NCBI GenBank assembly: GCA_024752435.1
Contig: CP103034.1
Location: 1,302,001 to 1,366,000 of the forward strand
Direction: 5' to 3'
Origin: Allantophomopsis cytisporea
Lineage: Eukaryota > Ascomycota > Leotiomycetes > Phacidiales > Phacidiaceae
DNA: 64,000 nucleotides
Below the pieces are notes generated by a model. That model saw only the letters and a program-made list of their open reading frames with translations. It had not been told where the DNA came from and did no database searches. This document shows positions 34,678 to 46,196 of this stretch, piece by piece (the stretch's first letter is position 1; every line of letters starts with the position of its first letter). A program made the translations under genes and the position numbers.

Positions 34678-35808
34678 GGTGTGTGTATTGAGCTCCAGTA
34701 GATGACTACTGTGTATGGTATGGCATGTGATGTGAAGACATATGAAATATGATCTGTATCGAATTCTAGACGGGCACCTTGCAGTTAATGGTGCATAATC
34801 ATTGGAAGGGACCACTACCAGGCTTGGCACTCTGCGTCAATCCCTTATCGATAAGGACCCAAGGTAAATGATTTTGCTCTTTTTTAACCTTGCACGCCTT
34901 GCACTGACTGGAACCATGCGCTTGTGACTGCTTGAGTTTACATACAAACAACGCACAGCCTCTCACTCTCACTCCCTCTTCTAAGCCCATTTTCACTCCG
35001 GTGGATAGGCCTATGGCGACGGGTGCCTATGTACGGACCTACGACTTGGTGTTGCTACTAACTATCAGTTGATATGGTAGTAATAAGGTCGAATGTGCAA
35101 AGTGATTACACAGAGACAGTAGGGGCAAGTAAGGCGATGATAGTTATGCTGCGTGTATCCTCTTGCGTATCTCTAAGTTAAGATTCAAGTCAAAGACACC
35201 ATTATCCGAAGAACAAAGAGCCTCGTGAGGGCCCACTAAGTACCAGGAGGAAATCAAGTAATGTAGAACACTCTAGAGCTCGTATATAAGGTACGTAGAA
35301 GGGATACAGAGCAGTGATAAGGAGAGCATTACTCTTACCGCCCAGGGGACAGTATAGTAAGGTAGACAGACAGTTCATAAAAACCCAATGCAGGTGGTAA
35401 CGGCTGTTTTTCAGATTATCGAATATATATATTATATATACTACGTAAAGCGAAAGGCAAGATAAAAAGTCGCAACAGGCGTATACTCAAGACAAGACGA
35501 TGCGCGCGCCTGGCTATCATCATACATAGGTAGGTAGAATTGACAAACAAAAATAAGGGTTAGTCGAGGGGCCAGGGTGCGTGAACGATGCTCGGCTTTT
35601 GTGTGGGGAATGTTTTCTTTTTGGGGGCGTTTGAGTAGAACATACCGGTATACCCAGGGTGCCAGGATGGCTTTTAAGGATTGAATTTATTACGGAGAAG
35701 ATTTCCACTGACGCCCGTTCGTGATCATTATTTGCCTTGTTGATTGGACAAGCTTGTGAATACGAAGGGTTGAGAGGGGAGAGAGAGAGAGAGACTCTGG
35801 AAGAGAAC

Positions 35809-35881
35809 GAGGGGAGGAAGAGGAGAAGGAGAGGAAAGGGAGAGGGAGAGGAAGAGGGAGAAGGAGAAGGGAAAAGGGAGA
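35809..35881 (+). repeat. 73-nt polypurine (GA) tract
   Basis: Uninterrupted purines on the plus strand, within a longer, mostly purine stretch of about 35770-35900. The mixed GAGAGG/AAGGAG units are imperfect, so this is not a simple microsatellite. Confidence 0.9.
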
Positions 35882-36295
35882 TTGGGGGGAAGAGAGACCC
35901 AGAAAAGCCATACAGATACGTGGTAAAGAGGTAGTGCCGCATGCGTCCATAGGGTGAGACGTGTGCGGTGGTGCTGGCATTCCTGAATTTCTACGACGTA
36001 GGTATGCAAGACATGTCCTAAGAGCCGGACACAACGTATCATCATCATTGTTCATGGACTTGAGAACGTATCCTGCGTAGGAGAGTACGGGGTTTAATAA
36101 TATACTCAGTTGTCATGTACTGAGCCTCATCAGTCCAGAGTGTAAGGAAAGCGAGCGCATCGGCCATAAGTTGCTGAATATATTGTTACTGACGGAAAGG
36201 TTGTCAATAAGTGCATGGCGCATCTGTGTTCATTCACTCACTCACTCACCCACTCATGATCATAGCAACATCAATCAGTCACCAAATGTCTACCT

Positions 36296-36318
36296 ATAGA
36301 TAGATAGATAGATAGATA
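36296..36318. repeat. (GATA)n microsatellite
   Basis: Five to six tandem TAGA units. Confidence 0.85.
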
Positions 36319-36886
36319 CCTTACCTTGGACTTCCCAATTGAATCTCGTTCCTGATCTGATCTCTGGGGAGAAGATTCGTACCTGTTTTAGATATGTGCT
36401 TATGATAAGGGACATGTACCTTTTTGAAAATACATAATCATACATATATAAAGAATATACCCTCACTTGATACAGAAATAGACATATGTACCCCTCATCT
36501 GTCTGCACCGCATACCTTTCTGAAAAAGTCCCTTCACATACGTTCACGACGTCAACACTTCAGAATGACGATCTACAATACCGACCTACCGACCTAGATA
36601 CTATGTGAACAAACACGAGACAGTAGATAAGTACATCCATCCCTTGTAGACCGCTTACATACTGACCTTCCTTACCTTCATAACCTCGAATCGCTAGCTA
36701 TGTACCTTCTCATGTCTTAACATACTTTGCAGCTCGCACTGTCGCTATTCAAAATCCTGATCCTGATCCTGGCACGATATGTGTATATGTATGCATGTAC
36801 ATACATATATGTACGTATAGTATGTACATGAGCATAAACACTCTCACAGACATATATATCTCTGCCTTCCCAGGCGCGCGGGCGCG

Positions 36887-36936
36887 CTCTCTCTCCCTCT
36901 CTCTCCCTCTCTCTTCTCTCTCTTTCCCTCCTTCCT
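36887..36936 (+). repeat. 50-nt polypyrimidine tract
   Basis: Uninterrupted C/T stretch immediately after a GC-rich GCGCGCGGGCGCG segment, about 0.9 kb before the kinase start. Confidence 0.9.
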
Positions 36937-37646
36937 GTTTTCGGACGCCTTCTTGAAAGCCTTAACCGTTTTCACAGACAGATTGTCATTAAGGTAAGGT
37001 ATTTGACGACCAGGTCCAAGGGACGAGGATTGCACAGAGTTGCACTGGGTCTGGCTTGATAGTAGTGCGTATGCCCTGTCGAGGATCGCACTAGATGAAA
37101 AGCCCCGCAGCGCCCGCCCGCCATTTCATTGAACAGCATTGAAGAAGAAGCACCCCGCCTAGTGTGAAAGTCGGACCGGGCAACTCCAACTGACACCAAA
37201 GCGTGAAAGTGACCTCAACTTCCGCTCACTCACACACTTCAACCTCGTCTCTACTCTAATCTCGAACTCTCAATCTACCTACCTTCTGCATCCTTCTCCT
37301 CCTCCTCCTCCTCTGCTCCCTCTCATCCTACCTCATTTTCTATTTTCTTCCAAAGAGCCCCTCTATCTTTACCTCGACTGCACCTCCTTATTCCGTTCCA
37401 CATAGCCAACCTTCAATTGCTTCTAACAGCATCGATTCAATACGACGAAAGGGCATATCCGTCCTTCCAGCTCCAGTATCTTTATCTTGCGACAATCATA
37501 GCCGAACGAACCAACAAAGACATCCCGTCATACTCGCTCACTGGCAACTAACCCGCTCGCACCGGATTGGGAACCCTCGCAAGCTGAGATTCACACGATT
37601 ATCTATCCGTGGTCATCATTCAGCCTTCTACCCTTCCTTCACTTGG

Positions 37647-37673
37647 ATGTTGAAGTCTGTAAATATTCGATAG
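37647..37673 (+). promoter_or_regulatory. Short upstream ORF in PKA leader
   Basis: ATG plus seven codons and TAG (MLKSVNIR) lie 184 nt before the main ATG, in the presumed leader. If transcribed it could lower kinase translation. The transcript start is not known. Confidence 0.35.
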
Positions 37674-37856
37674 GTGGGACATACACCATAGCTGAATACA
37701 TCATCGCATATTCCTCTAACATTCAAACCCTTAGAGCCTTTGAACTACCGGCAGCCACCACTAGGCCTTTCACGGTAAACTCACATACAAACTCCTCAGG
37801 GTATCCGAACATCGTCCTGCACGGCGATTGGCCCTAAAATCTCCCTATATCCTCAT

Positions 37857-39475
37857 ATGCCGACATTAGGATTTTTGAAGAAGAAGCGGACCAAAGAGTC
37901 GTCGGGCTCAAAGGACCTAAGCTCAACCATTTCGGCAACAAGTTCAACTGCGAGCCCCATAACTCCAACATCATCGAGGGGCTTGAACGGTTCGATACCT
38001 TCAATTTCATCACAATCGACCGCACCATACAGTAGTTCGGATAACAGAAAGAGTTCACGTCCCATATCTGGGAGCGAGCAGCTACAAATGACGCAAGGGG
38101 TAGCTCAACAGCAGCAGCTGTACGCGACATCTGCAGATGCTGCTAATGCTCCCGTATCTTCAGATCAGTATAATCTGCCTGGCATCAACACTCTTATCAA
38201 TCCTCCACAGCATGACGGCGCAGCGCAGTCATATCCCTCACAGATGGCTGCCAACAACAACAGCAGCAATACTCACAACAACGGGGTATCGAATGGAGGC
38301 CACGTTGCAAATACACAACAAACCCAAGTTCCACGAGAAGTGGTCAGAGAAACTAAGGGCAAATATTCATTGAGCGATTTCGAGATCTTACGCACTCTGG
38401 GAACTGGTAGTTTCGGAAGAGTTCACTTGGTACAATCACGACACAACCAAAGATTCTACGCTGTAAAGGTCTTGAAAAAGGCGCAGGTGGTGAAGATGAA
38501 ACAGGTTGAACACACCAATGATGAACGTAAAATGTTGGCTGAAGTCAAGCATCCGTTCTTAATCACTTTGTGGGGAACTTTCCAGGATTCGAAGAATCTA
38601 TACATGGTTATGGATTTCGTTGAAGGTGGAGAGCTTTTTTCTTTGCTTCGTAAATCCCAGGTAAGTACTCTGACAGTTCCTCAACCAAGTCAGCAGATCT
38701 GACGTATCTGCAGCGATTTCCAAATCCGGTTGCGAAATTCTATGCTGCCGAAGTCACACTGGCACTCGAATTCCTACATTCAAAGCAGATCATTTATCGA
38801 GACTTGAAGCCCGAAAATCTGCTGCTTGATCGTCATGGACACCTCAAGATCACGGATTTTGGATTTGCCAAGAGGGTACCAGATATCACTTGGACGCTGT
38901 GCGGTACACCTGACTATCTAGCCCCCGAAGTAGTTGCCAGCAAGGGTTACAACAAATCGGTCGACTGGTAAGTTTAGACTTTTGTTGTATTGTTCCCTTG
39001 GATTGACTGACATTGGAAAAGGTGGTCACTAGGAATTCTTATCTTTGAAATGCTTTGTGGATTCACCCCGTTCTGGGATGGGGGCTCACCCATGAAGATC
39101 TATGAGAACATCTTGAAGGGAAAGGTCAAGTATCCGCCGTATCTCAATCAGGATGCTGTGGATCTTTTGACGCGTCTCATCACTGCTGATTTGACCAAGC
39201 GTCTTGGCAATTTGCATGGAGGTTCCGAGGACGTGAAGAGGCACCCGTGGTTTGCAGAAGTTACCTGGGAAAGATTGGCGAAGAAGGACATAGATGCTCC
39301 ATATGTGCCACCGGTTAAGGCCGGAGTAGGTGATGCTAGTCAATTCGACAAGTACCCTGAGGAGACAGAACAGTATGGTCAGATGGGCCATGATGAGTAA
39401 GTCTTCCAGATATATTATTGCAGGCAAAGTGCTGACAACATATATAGGCATGGGCATCTGTTTACCGATTTTTGA
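37857..39475 (+). CDS. pkaC1: cAMP-dependent protein kinase catalytic subunit, four exons
   Basis: Exons 37857..38660, 38714..38967, 39022..39396 and 39448..39475 give 486 residues. Residues 1-165 are a low-complexity Ser/Gln/Asn-rich extension common in fungal PKAs. The kinase domain shows the glycine loop GTGSFGRVHLV (about 181-191), YAVKVLKK with the ATP-binding Lys near 204, YRDLKPENLLLD (about 296-307), DFGFAKRV, the activation loop TWTLCGTPDYLAPEVV with its phosphorylatable Thr, and the AGC C-tail. The last, 28-nt exon supplies the terminal hydrophobic motif FTDF right at the C-terminus, as in PKA and not in longer-tailed AGC kinases. Skipping that exon would lose the motif: the frame continues at a TAA just after the exon 3 donor. 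Confidence 0.95.
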
Positions 39476-40337
39476 TTATGATGCGTGTTGGCTATTGGTT
39501 AGGGATGCTTTAGATCTGGCAGCTCGCCCAGACATTTTGAATATATGTTCAAAGCACAAAAATATGGTCTTAACCCACAGTATGATTTTGTGGGACCCAA
39601 CCGATGCTTGGAGGCTTCTGGACTTGGGTTGGATGGACGCGTTGGGCAGGTGATTATTAAAGCATTGGATTTTGATTCCTTCTCGTTTACAAACAGTACG
39701 GTGGCTATTTGCTGCTGGTGTTTCTCGTGTTCATGATTTGGGGGTCGCGAAAGTTGATGGTGATCTTGGAGGAAATGTGTACACTTCAGCACCTAAAAAA
39801 ACAGAGAACTGTTTCTCCTTTGACCTTATGGTTTTATCCAATGGTCAAAGGGGGTTCAATGTGAGACGAACAAGGTGAGGTTGATCTATTGATAGCTGTG
39901 AGTGGTTGATGAGACGAATTGCAGACCTGAATACCTACATGTAAGTGCTTTAAAGCGACAACTCCGCAGTGCTTACCAAGGATGTGTGGTAAGCATACGA
40001 CGCCCTCGTTGTGCAGTCGTGATGCTAAATGGTGCGCAACTGTCACACACCGTAAGTTTATAACCAGTTCCTCGGGTTTTAGGTAGATTCTCACAATAAG
40101 AGGTCGAAATAGACTTTGTCTGATTCATCAACCAGTCGTTAGATTGAGCGGAGTTAATTTTCACGTCATAAACATTTCGGAATAGCATTCAATGTGCGAT
40201 GGGTACAAGATTGTTTGTAGATCTATTAAACGAATTAAGTTACATTTTCCACCTTCCAAAAATTCATATTGTTGTTATAAAACGTTTCTCATCAAATCAG
40301 CTTTTTGTCGTAACTTGCCAGCCAAATTGTTTTATAT
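39476..40337. other. Convergent 3' region
   Basis: Between PKA and the serine-rich protein gene. No coding region recognised. Confidence 0.5.
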
Positions 40338-40930
40338 TTACAAAGCAGCAATGACGGCACCAGCACCGAAGAGAGCAGCAGCTCCAATGGCACCAGTCTG
40401 GTGGGCGGCACCACCAGTGGAAGCAGCAGAAGCAGATGTAGAGGCGGAGGAGGCTTTGCTGGCAGCAGAAGAAGAGGCGGCACTTGCTTTGCTAGAAAGG
40501 GAGCTCGAGAGAGAAGCTTGGGCGGAAGAGACGCTGCTGGCTACGGAAGAGGCGGCAGTGCCGGTGGCAGAGCTGAGAGCGCTGGAAAGGGAGCTATCAG
40601 CGGAAGAGGCGGCGCTGGAGAGCGAGCTGGAGACACTGGAGGCGTCGGAAGCGAGGGAGGAGCCAACAGAGCTGGTGACAGAGGCGATGGAGGAGGCAAT
40701 GGACGAGGTAGAGCCAAATTGGGAGGAGAGAGCGCTGCTCGCGAGGGAAGTCTCGGAAGCGATGGCACTGGAAGCCTCGGAGGCGAGACTGGCGAGGTCA
40801 GATGTGACGGTAGAAACAACCTGGGCCTGGAAGAAGCACGTTAGTAGGTATTCATCATGGACACTTTCTTGAAAGGACATACGGAAGCGATGGAGGCCAA
40901 TGCCAAGACGATTGCGTTGGTGAACTGCAT
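40338..40930 (-). CDS. Serine/alanine-rich GPI-anchored cell-surface protein, two exons
   Basis: Exons 40883..40930 and 40338..40826 give 178 residues. Exon 1 encodes the signal peptide (MQFTNAIVLALASIAS). The 56-nt intron has donor GTATGT and a perfect TACTAAC branch point. The mature part is almost wholly Ser/Ala repeats (SSLASDASSVSSSLSSAASS), hence probably O-glycosylated. The C-terminus is a short linker and a hydrophobic stretch (GAAALFGAGAVIAAL) typical of GPI attachment. It has no catalytic domain; a structural or stalk-like wall role is inferred. Codon use is heavily biased to C-ending codons on the coding strand, which creates long open shadow frames on the other strand. Confidence 0.85.
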
Positions 40931-41073
40931 TTTGATGGTGTATATGTAGGAGTTCTTCGAAAACTTGGTGAAGGTGGATTGTTGTGTTGGTGGTGGATGC
41001 AAGTGAGAAGTTGAAAACTTGTGATTTGATTGTGGTTTGGTTATTGTCTGGACTTGGGAGGAAGAGGCAATGC

Positions 41074-41081
41074 TACTTATA
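41074..41081 (-). promoter_or_regulatory. TATA box of GPI-protein gene
   Basis: TATAAGTA on the minus strand, about 145 nt upstream of the ATG at 40930. Confidence 0.5.
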
Positions 41082-41414
41082 TCTCGGGAAAATGCACAAT
41101 AAAGTGGAAGTCCAGATGTGATGCGGAGCAATACAGGACCAGAGTCTAGCCAAGTCGTCTAGTGTCAAGGCTGGCCCGACGCTGCCTACAGACGTCACCA
41201 GCCCCGATGGCGAAATCTGGATACTGTGCATCAAAGACAATACTAATGGCCCAATCGGCCTGAGCGTTTCTACGGGTACTTACTTCACTATTCTCCATCG
41301 TGGTCTGAGCCACGATGGGGAAGCGAAGCGAATCATCATCATCAGGGCTCATCTGAGACGACGAGGTCACTAAGCAGACGTAGAAGAAGAAGGTCTTGAC
41401 CTCATTTGGCTATT

Positions 41415-41443
41415 GTGTCGTGTCGTGTCGTGTCGTGTCGTGC
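41415..41443. repeat. (GTGTC)n microsatellite
   Basis: About five tandem GTGTC/GTCGT units. Confidence 0.88.
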
Positions 41444-41720
41444 GAAAGTCGAAGGGGTCCACAGTTTCTTGGTAGGTAGGCATGGCTGTATTATGCATAG
41501 ATACTGCGTACTTGGACTACGAAGAATGAGAAAGAACACATAAGGAGAGAATGGAAGATGTTGGGGGAATCGAAGCATGGTGCACTATGAGGCACGCACT
41601 CGATGATGTTTGTTGCTGAGCTTGACTTTCTTTTCCTTGACTTGATGAGCTAGAGAGAGTTACTCACGACGATTACCTAGTTCTTCCTACATGAATCTGC
41701 AATAATCTTGCTGTGCGTAT

Positions 41721-41722
41721 CT

Positions 41723-41757
<35 letters not shown>

Positions 41758-41763
41758 TTCCTC
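41721..41763. repeat. (TTC)n microsatellite
   Basis: Imperfect TTC triplet run, interrupted by TCC. Confidence 0.85.
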
Positions 41764-44583
41764 ATCTTTCTCCTTCTCCGAGGTATTTTGTGTATAATAA
41801 GTAGCTAGGTGCTACTACATATGAAGTGCGGGAATATTCAGGAGGTCCAAGGCAGGTGAGCAAGTCAAAGTACCCATGTATGTTATTGCCCCACCTCGCA
41901 GACACTTCCTACTGGACTTAGCCTCTTGCTTTCCTTGCTTTTCTTGCTTTTCGGAGAGTTGCCTTTGCATTTCTTCGTCTTGGACTGGGGAATTGAAACG
42001 AAGACGATATACCCCACAATAATGATGTGTTAATGTGGGGCGAGTCTATTCATACCCGAGCCATCATACATCTTGATTGGTCTCCATGTCCAGCCAAGCC
42101 ATGTCAAGGCGTACTGTGTACATCTTGATGTATTTTGGGTTCGGAACACAAGCCGAGATGTGCCTTGCTTACCTTGCTTGCCTTGCCCACCTTAGTTATT
42201 TATTCATTTATGCAAGGTACATATATATACATATATTGTATTTATGCTTGTATTTGATTCTCTCCCGTGTGGCTGTGGGAAAAGACCCATACTTGACTTT
42301 GTACAGTATTATGTATGTATATATACGCTGTTCGTATCTATCATATCCTTCGTGTCCCAACTAAAAGGAAAACCAAGCGAATGCAAGTAGTATTTCTCGC
42401 CGCGAGAACTATAGCGGTAGATCATGCTGTGGCTGAAGGTTTCATTGACCACCACCACCACCACTCACACCATCATCATCATCAGGTCAAGGCGATGGGT
42501 GGCGGCCATGATCAATTTTGATTTGATGGTCGGACGATTAGATGAAGAGAAGCGGAGCTTCATTAGCCTAGCTAGCCATCGCAGCAGGATTGACGTCGGA
42601 CACGGCAAATGTTCCTGTTTCAAACCCCAAAGGTGCTACTCAAATATCAATTCATACATCAAGAATCCCGTTAGAACTTCAGAAAGGTAGCTCTACTGGA
42701 TCCATGGTTTTCATTGCCTTCTCACCGTATGTCTTTGCCTGTTCTATACATGAGTGAGTAGAGTATCAATCTATTCATGGACTCAGACCGAAGACGCAAT
42801 ACGTACTATGGTGTCGTTCGTATACCAAAAAGCCGAGAGCACCGTCAAAACGAGACTCTACGCCACATATTCCCATCCGGATTACAGTACTTGACTGACT
42901 AACTGTTGTGTAAATAGGAATCTTTAGTGTATCCTCATACGATCTTAGAACACCTGTTCAATTGAGGCATATCGAATCCATGTATCGTTCGTGGCTTTGC
43001 ATACTCTAAGTATTACAGTATGATCCTCATTCATACATCGTGTTACGTTATGGCATTGAATTAAGATTGGGTTGGGTTCTTGGACTTTATCCGTATTTCA
43101 TCTCCATGACCTTACCATCGACCTGCAGTTCGACCTCGTCTTTGTCGTGATTGTTATCACTATTATTATTCTTCTTCTTCTTGAGGTGGACATGTTAATG
43201 AACATGGGAAGTGCTTGTCGTCGGCTTGTCCTTGGTCTGGACCCTCGGCACAATGCTTGCTTCGTGCTTGGAAAAGTCTCAAACCTTCCGTCATATGGCG
43301 TTCCCAGTTGAGTTTCGTTGTCGCGCGAAGACTTCCTACTGTACATTCCAGCCGCCACATTTTGTGGAGAACATTAATGCGGGGACAACGGACAGCCACA
43401 CGCAGCAGATCGAAGAAGGTTACGAAAGTGAAGGACAAACAAGACTTCTTCAATTCAGGCAACGATATGAATTGACAACTATTGCTCCTCCTGGATGAAG
43501 CGCCACCATCGAGATGTTCTGGTGATTGATGGACGAGGAGCTTACAATCATATGGTCGAAGTATGTATGTGTATTGTCAGTCACAGTAAGACTTCCCGAG
43601 TAACCAGGATAGTCTGTATCTGCTGACCCCTGTTGATGTCTGTCTTCCGAAGATCACTGCAGGTACTGCACCATCACGGCACCGTCTACATCTATCTTTG
43701 ACGATAGCTTCGGTATGGGTATCACTATGAGTTAGGAGATGAAGTCTGAAGTCGAGTTTCATTTTCCCAGATCAAGGAATTTAGGATTGGCATCCTTCGA
43801 TGTCGATGCGTGACGTCGTTTGACTCATAGAGATTGAGACGGATTTCATAAATCTCATACTCATTCATCATTTTTCACACAGAGCCCTACCCATGTTCAT
43901 AAGGTAGCACACCACAGTGAAATAACAAATGTATTGCCTGACGCAATTCGCTCAGCTGACATCGTGATTGTTCAACACGTGATGGTCATTCCGAATGCAC
44001 TGGTGCACGATGAGTGAAGTATGAGCATAGAAGTGCTATGAAAGGATTTGAATATGGGATTTACTTAAAGATCTTCATTTTTATTGTGTGTACATACGTA
44101 TACTATCCGATCGGTTAATATAGAGCTGTCTTAGTTGCATGAAACACCACGGTGCCTCATAATACTAGAGCAGAGGCGTTTCGTGATCTATTTTCTGATC
44201 AACCTAGCACCTGACAGTTTCATGACACTGCTACATCTTCAATGTGACGTCGACCATACTACGTAAGTTGAAGATCTAAGATATCCAATCCTACTTCCTG
44301 CGTTGCTGAAATCTGACCTGATTTAAATTCTGCCTATCGTTATAACATACGCTATACTTGGTCGCTGATGTTGAAACAATATTAGGTATGCATGCCTTCT
44401 TGACTCTAAATGAAGGAAATGCTTCATTGTTGTGTCATAAGCTATGTAGTCTTTGGATGCCCGAAAAAGGTGCAAAGGAATCATGTGCCTTATGCAAAGA
44501 TTAAGGAACTATTGTCTTTGACTCTTGCCTAGGCTTGTCGACCGGGTATCATAAATTCTACTACTCTTTCCATTATCCAGGTT

Positions 44584-45759
44584 CTACCAACCATACCGAC
44601 TGCTGGCCTCAGCCCTGCTGTTTTTCCCCTTTGCAAAGCTCTCCTCCAAAGCATCCTTTTGACTTGCTGCTGCATTGATGAGCTGCTTGAGGTTGTGTTT
44701 TCCTGGTGCAATAGCCCGAACTGGATTGTGCACTGCCTGCTCGCCTGTCGCCCGTAGCTCCTCGTTGTGTTGATACTCTTGATCCGTGTTGAAATTGATG
44801 ACTCGATGTGCTGTCTGGACACCATTCTGAGAATATTTCTGTCTCCCAAAGAGCTGTCGCCTTTCAGCAGCTGAGAGGTTGAGATCAGAGGCTATATCAT
44901 CGAGAGACTGAGGTGCACCAGCATTGCTTGTAGTTTGTTCGTATGCGAGTTGGCTTGAGAAGTTGGTATCCTTTGAAGTCGCAGTGGAATCGACACTTGG
45001 CTGAACTAACGGTTCGTATATGATCGGCTGGTATTCTCCAGTACTGACAGGCGCAACGGATGAAGGCTCCGAGTTCATAGAAAAAAGGTTAACTTTGGGG
45101 CGTTGCTTTGGCTTTGTATCATCAGTTGCCTTACTCGACGAACCCTGTGACTTGATATCGTTCGCGCTTGAAGCGGCTGTCGGCTGCTTGTTGACCTTTT
45201 TGGCCGGCTTTCGTGCAACAGAAAGGGGCCTGAACATGGTAGGCTTTCCCACAAGCTTAACTTCTTCCTCTGACTTCGCAGCTGGCTCGGAGCGCTGCGG
45301 TGGTGGGAGACTGAGACCTTCATGTACTGGCTGGGACTGCTTGCTTTCCAGTTCTTCTTCCGTACTCTCATGTTGCATCAGTTCCACCTCTCTGCTGAAG
45401 CCTGGCGCAGCGCCAGTCTTCAAACTTACGCCTGCAGCTAGTCCTCCTTTGCGTGCAGTGCTACCACCACCAAGTCCGCCTCCAGATGTGACAGGACCAC
45501 TTCGTTTGGGCGCAGGTAGGAAGCTATTGAACCCACCGAAAGCTCCACCGCTTGTCTTTGCACGCTTTGCTGGGGGCTCGTCGTCCTTTGCAACATCTTC
45601 AACTGAAGCTTGTGGCAATGAGACCTTTATTTTGCCGGGATTCGAACGGTCGACAACCTTTTGGAATGCTAGTTTCGTAGGATTGTTTGTGGAGGATTTG
45701 ACGGTCTGAGTTGTCTCCGCATCAGATTCATCAGAGTCCGAATAGTCCACTAAAGCCAT
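44584..45759 (-). CDS. PRCC-domain nuclear protein
   Basis: A 391-residue single-exon gene. The start MALVDYSDSDESDAE and the Gly-rich GGAFGGFNSFLPAPKR are followed by LPPP-rich and KPTMFRPLSVARKPAKKV segments, and a conserved C-terminal block with LNLSAAERRQLFGRQ, VINFNTDQEYQHNEELRATG and GKHNLKQLINAAASQKDALE. This is the PRCC (proline-rich, mitotic checkpoint-associated) family, nuclear and linked to splicing factors in animals. The fungal function is not established. It shares a 437-bp divergent promoter with the SIN1 gene. Confidence 0.9.
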   Translation of the reverse strand: MALVDYSDSDESDAETTQTVKSSTNNPTKLAFQKVVDRSNPGKIKVSLPQASVEDVAKDDEPPAKRAKTSGGAFGGFNSFLPAPKRSGPVTSGGGLGGGSTARKGGLAAGVSLKTGAAPGFSREVELMQHESTEEELESKQSQPVHEGLSLPPPQRSEPAAKSEEEVKLVGKPTMFRPLSVARKPAKKVNKQPTAASSANDIKSQGSSSKATDDTKPKQRPKVNLFSMNSEPSSVAPVSTGEYQPIIYEPLVQPSVDSTATSKDTNFSSQLAYEQTTSNAGAPQSLDDIASDLNLSAAERRQLFGRQKYSQNGVQTAHRVINFNTDQEYQHNEELRATGEQAVHNPVRAIAPGKHNLKQLINAAASQKDALEESFAKGKNSRAEASSRYGW

Positions 45760-46196
45760 GTTGATATACTGATATGTTGATACGATCTTACGATTCTGCT
45801 ATATTGTCCGGTCTGATTTATTTCGTAGTCAAGTTGATGCAGCCTCAGCCTTGTGGACGAGGCGGGGGCAACCATGCGCTAAATGTGGCTTTTACTCCCA
45901 AACAGTGGTACATGCACGGGGATGTCAGTTGACCTCAGTTTACCGTACCAGGATAACGAATAAGGCTGAAGATAAAGCAGATGCCTACCTACCACCTACT
46001 CCACGTAGAACGTCCCTCGGTCATCACAACCCCGTGGACCTGGTACTCAATTCATCAACAGCACAGAGCAACAAGAACCACAGCAATACCAATAAGATAC
46101 ATCCATTACCTGGTACCTGAGCAACATGCCATGAACAAGGCGTCTTTTGGTGATTGAAAGTGATCATCACCCTCTGAACAAGCAAATCACATAGAC
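45760..46196. promoter_or_regulatory. Bidirectional promoter, PRCC / SIN1 genes
   Basis: A 437-bp gap between divergent starts, with no recognisable TATA. Both flanking genes are conserved housekeeping genes. Confidence 0.4.

Larger units (their letters stand above)
34678..37856. other. 3.2 kb region upstream of PKA gene
   Basis: No protein gene recognised. It contains a 73-nt pure purine run (35809-35881), a GATA microsatellite (36296-36318), a 50-nt pure pyrimidine run (36887-36936), and a C/T-rich stretch from about 37200 to 37600 that is probably the leader of the kinase mRNA. Confidence 0.5.
40931..44583. other. 3.7 kb gene-free region
   Basis: Holds the promoter of the GPI protein and several simple repeats: (GTGTC)n at 41415-41443, (TTC)n at about 41721-41763, and a CAC/CAT run at 42449-42483. 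Short frames exist but none with a domain, signal peptide or splice chain I can defend. Confidence 0.5.

Noticed and set aside
35737..36048. Ser/Pro/Leu-rich frames around the purine tract
   Set aside because: They are translations of the low-complexity GA/CT tract in several frames at once.
40192..40872. 226-codon plus-strand frame rich in Ala and Glu
   Set aside because: It is the antisense shadow of the Ser/Ala-rich GPI protein, produced by its extreme codon bias. The minus-strand gene has a signal peptide, a TACTAAC intron and a GPI tail.
45020..45709. 229-codon plus-strand frame
   Set aside because: Antisense to the PRCC-domain gene, which has clear family motifs.
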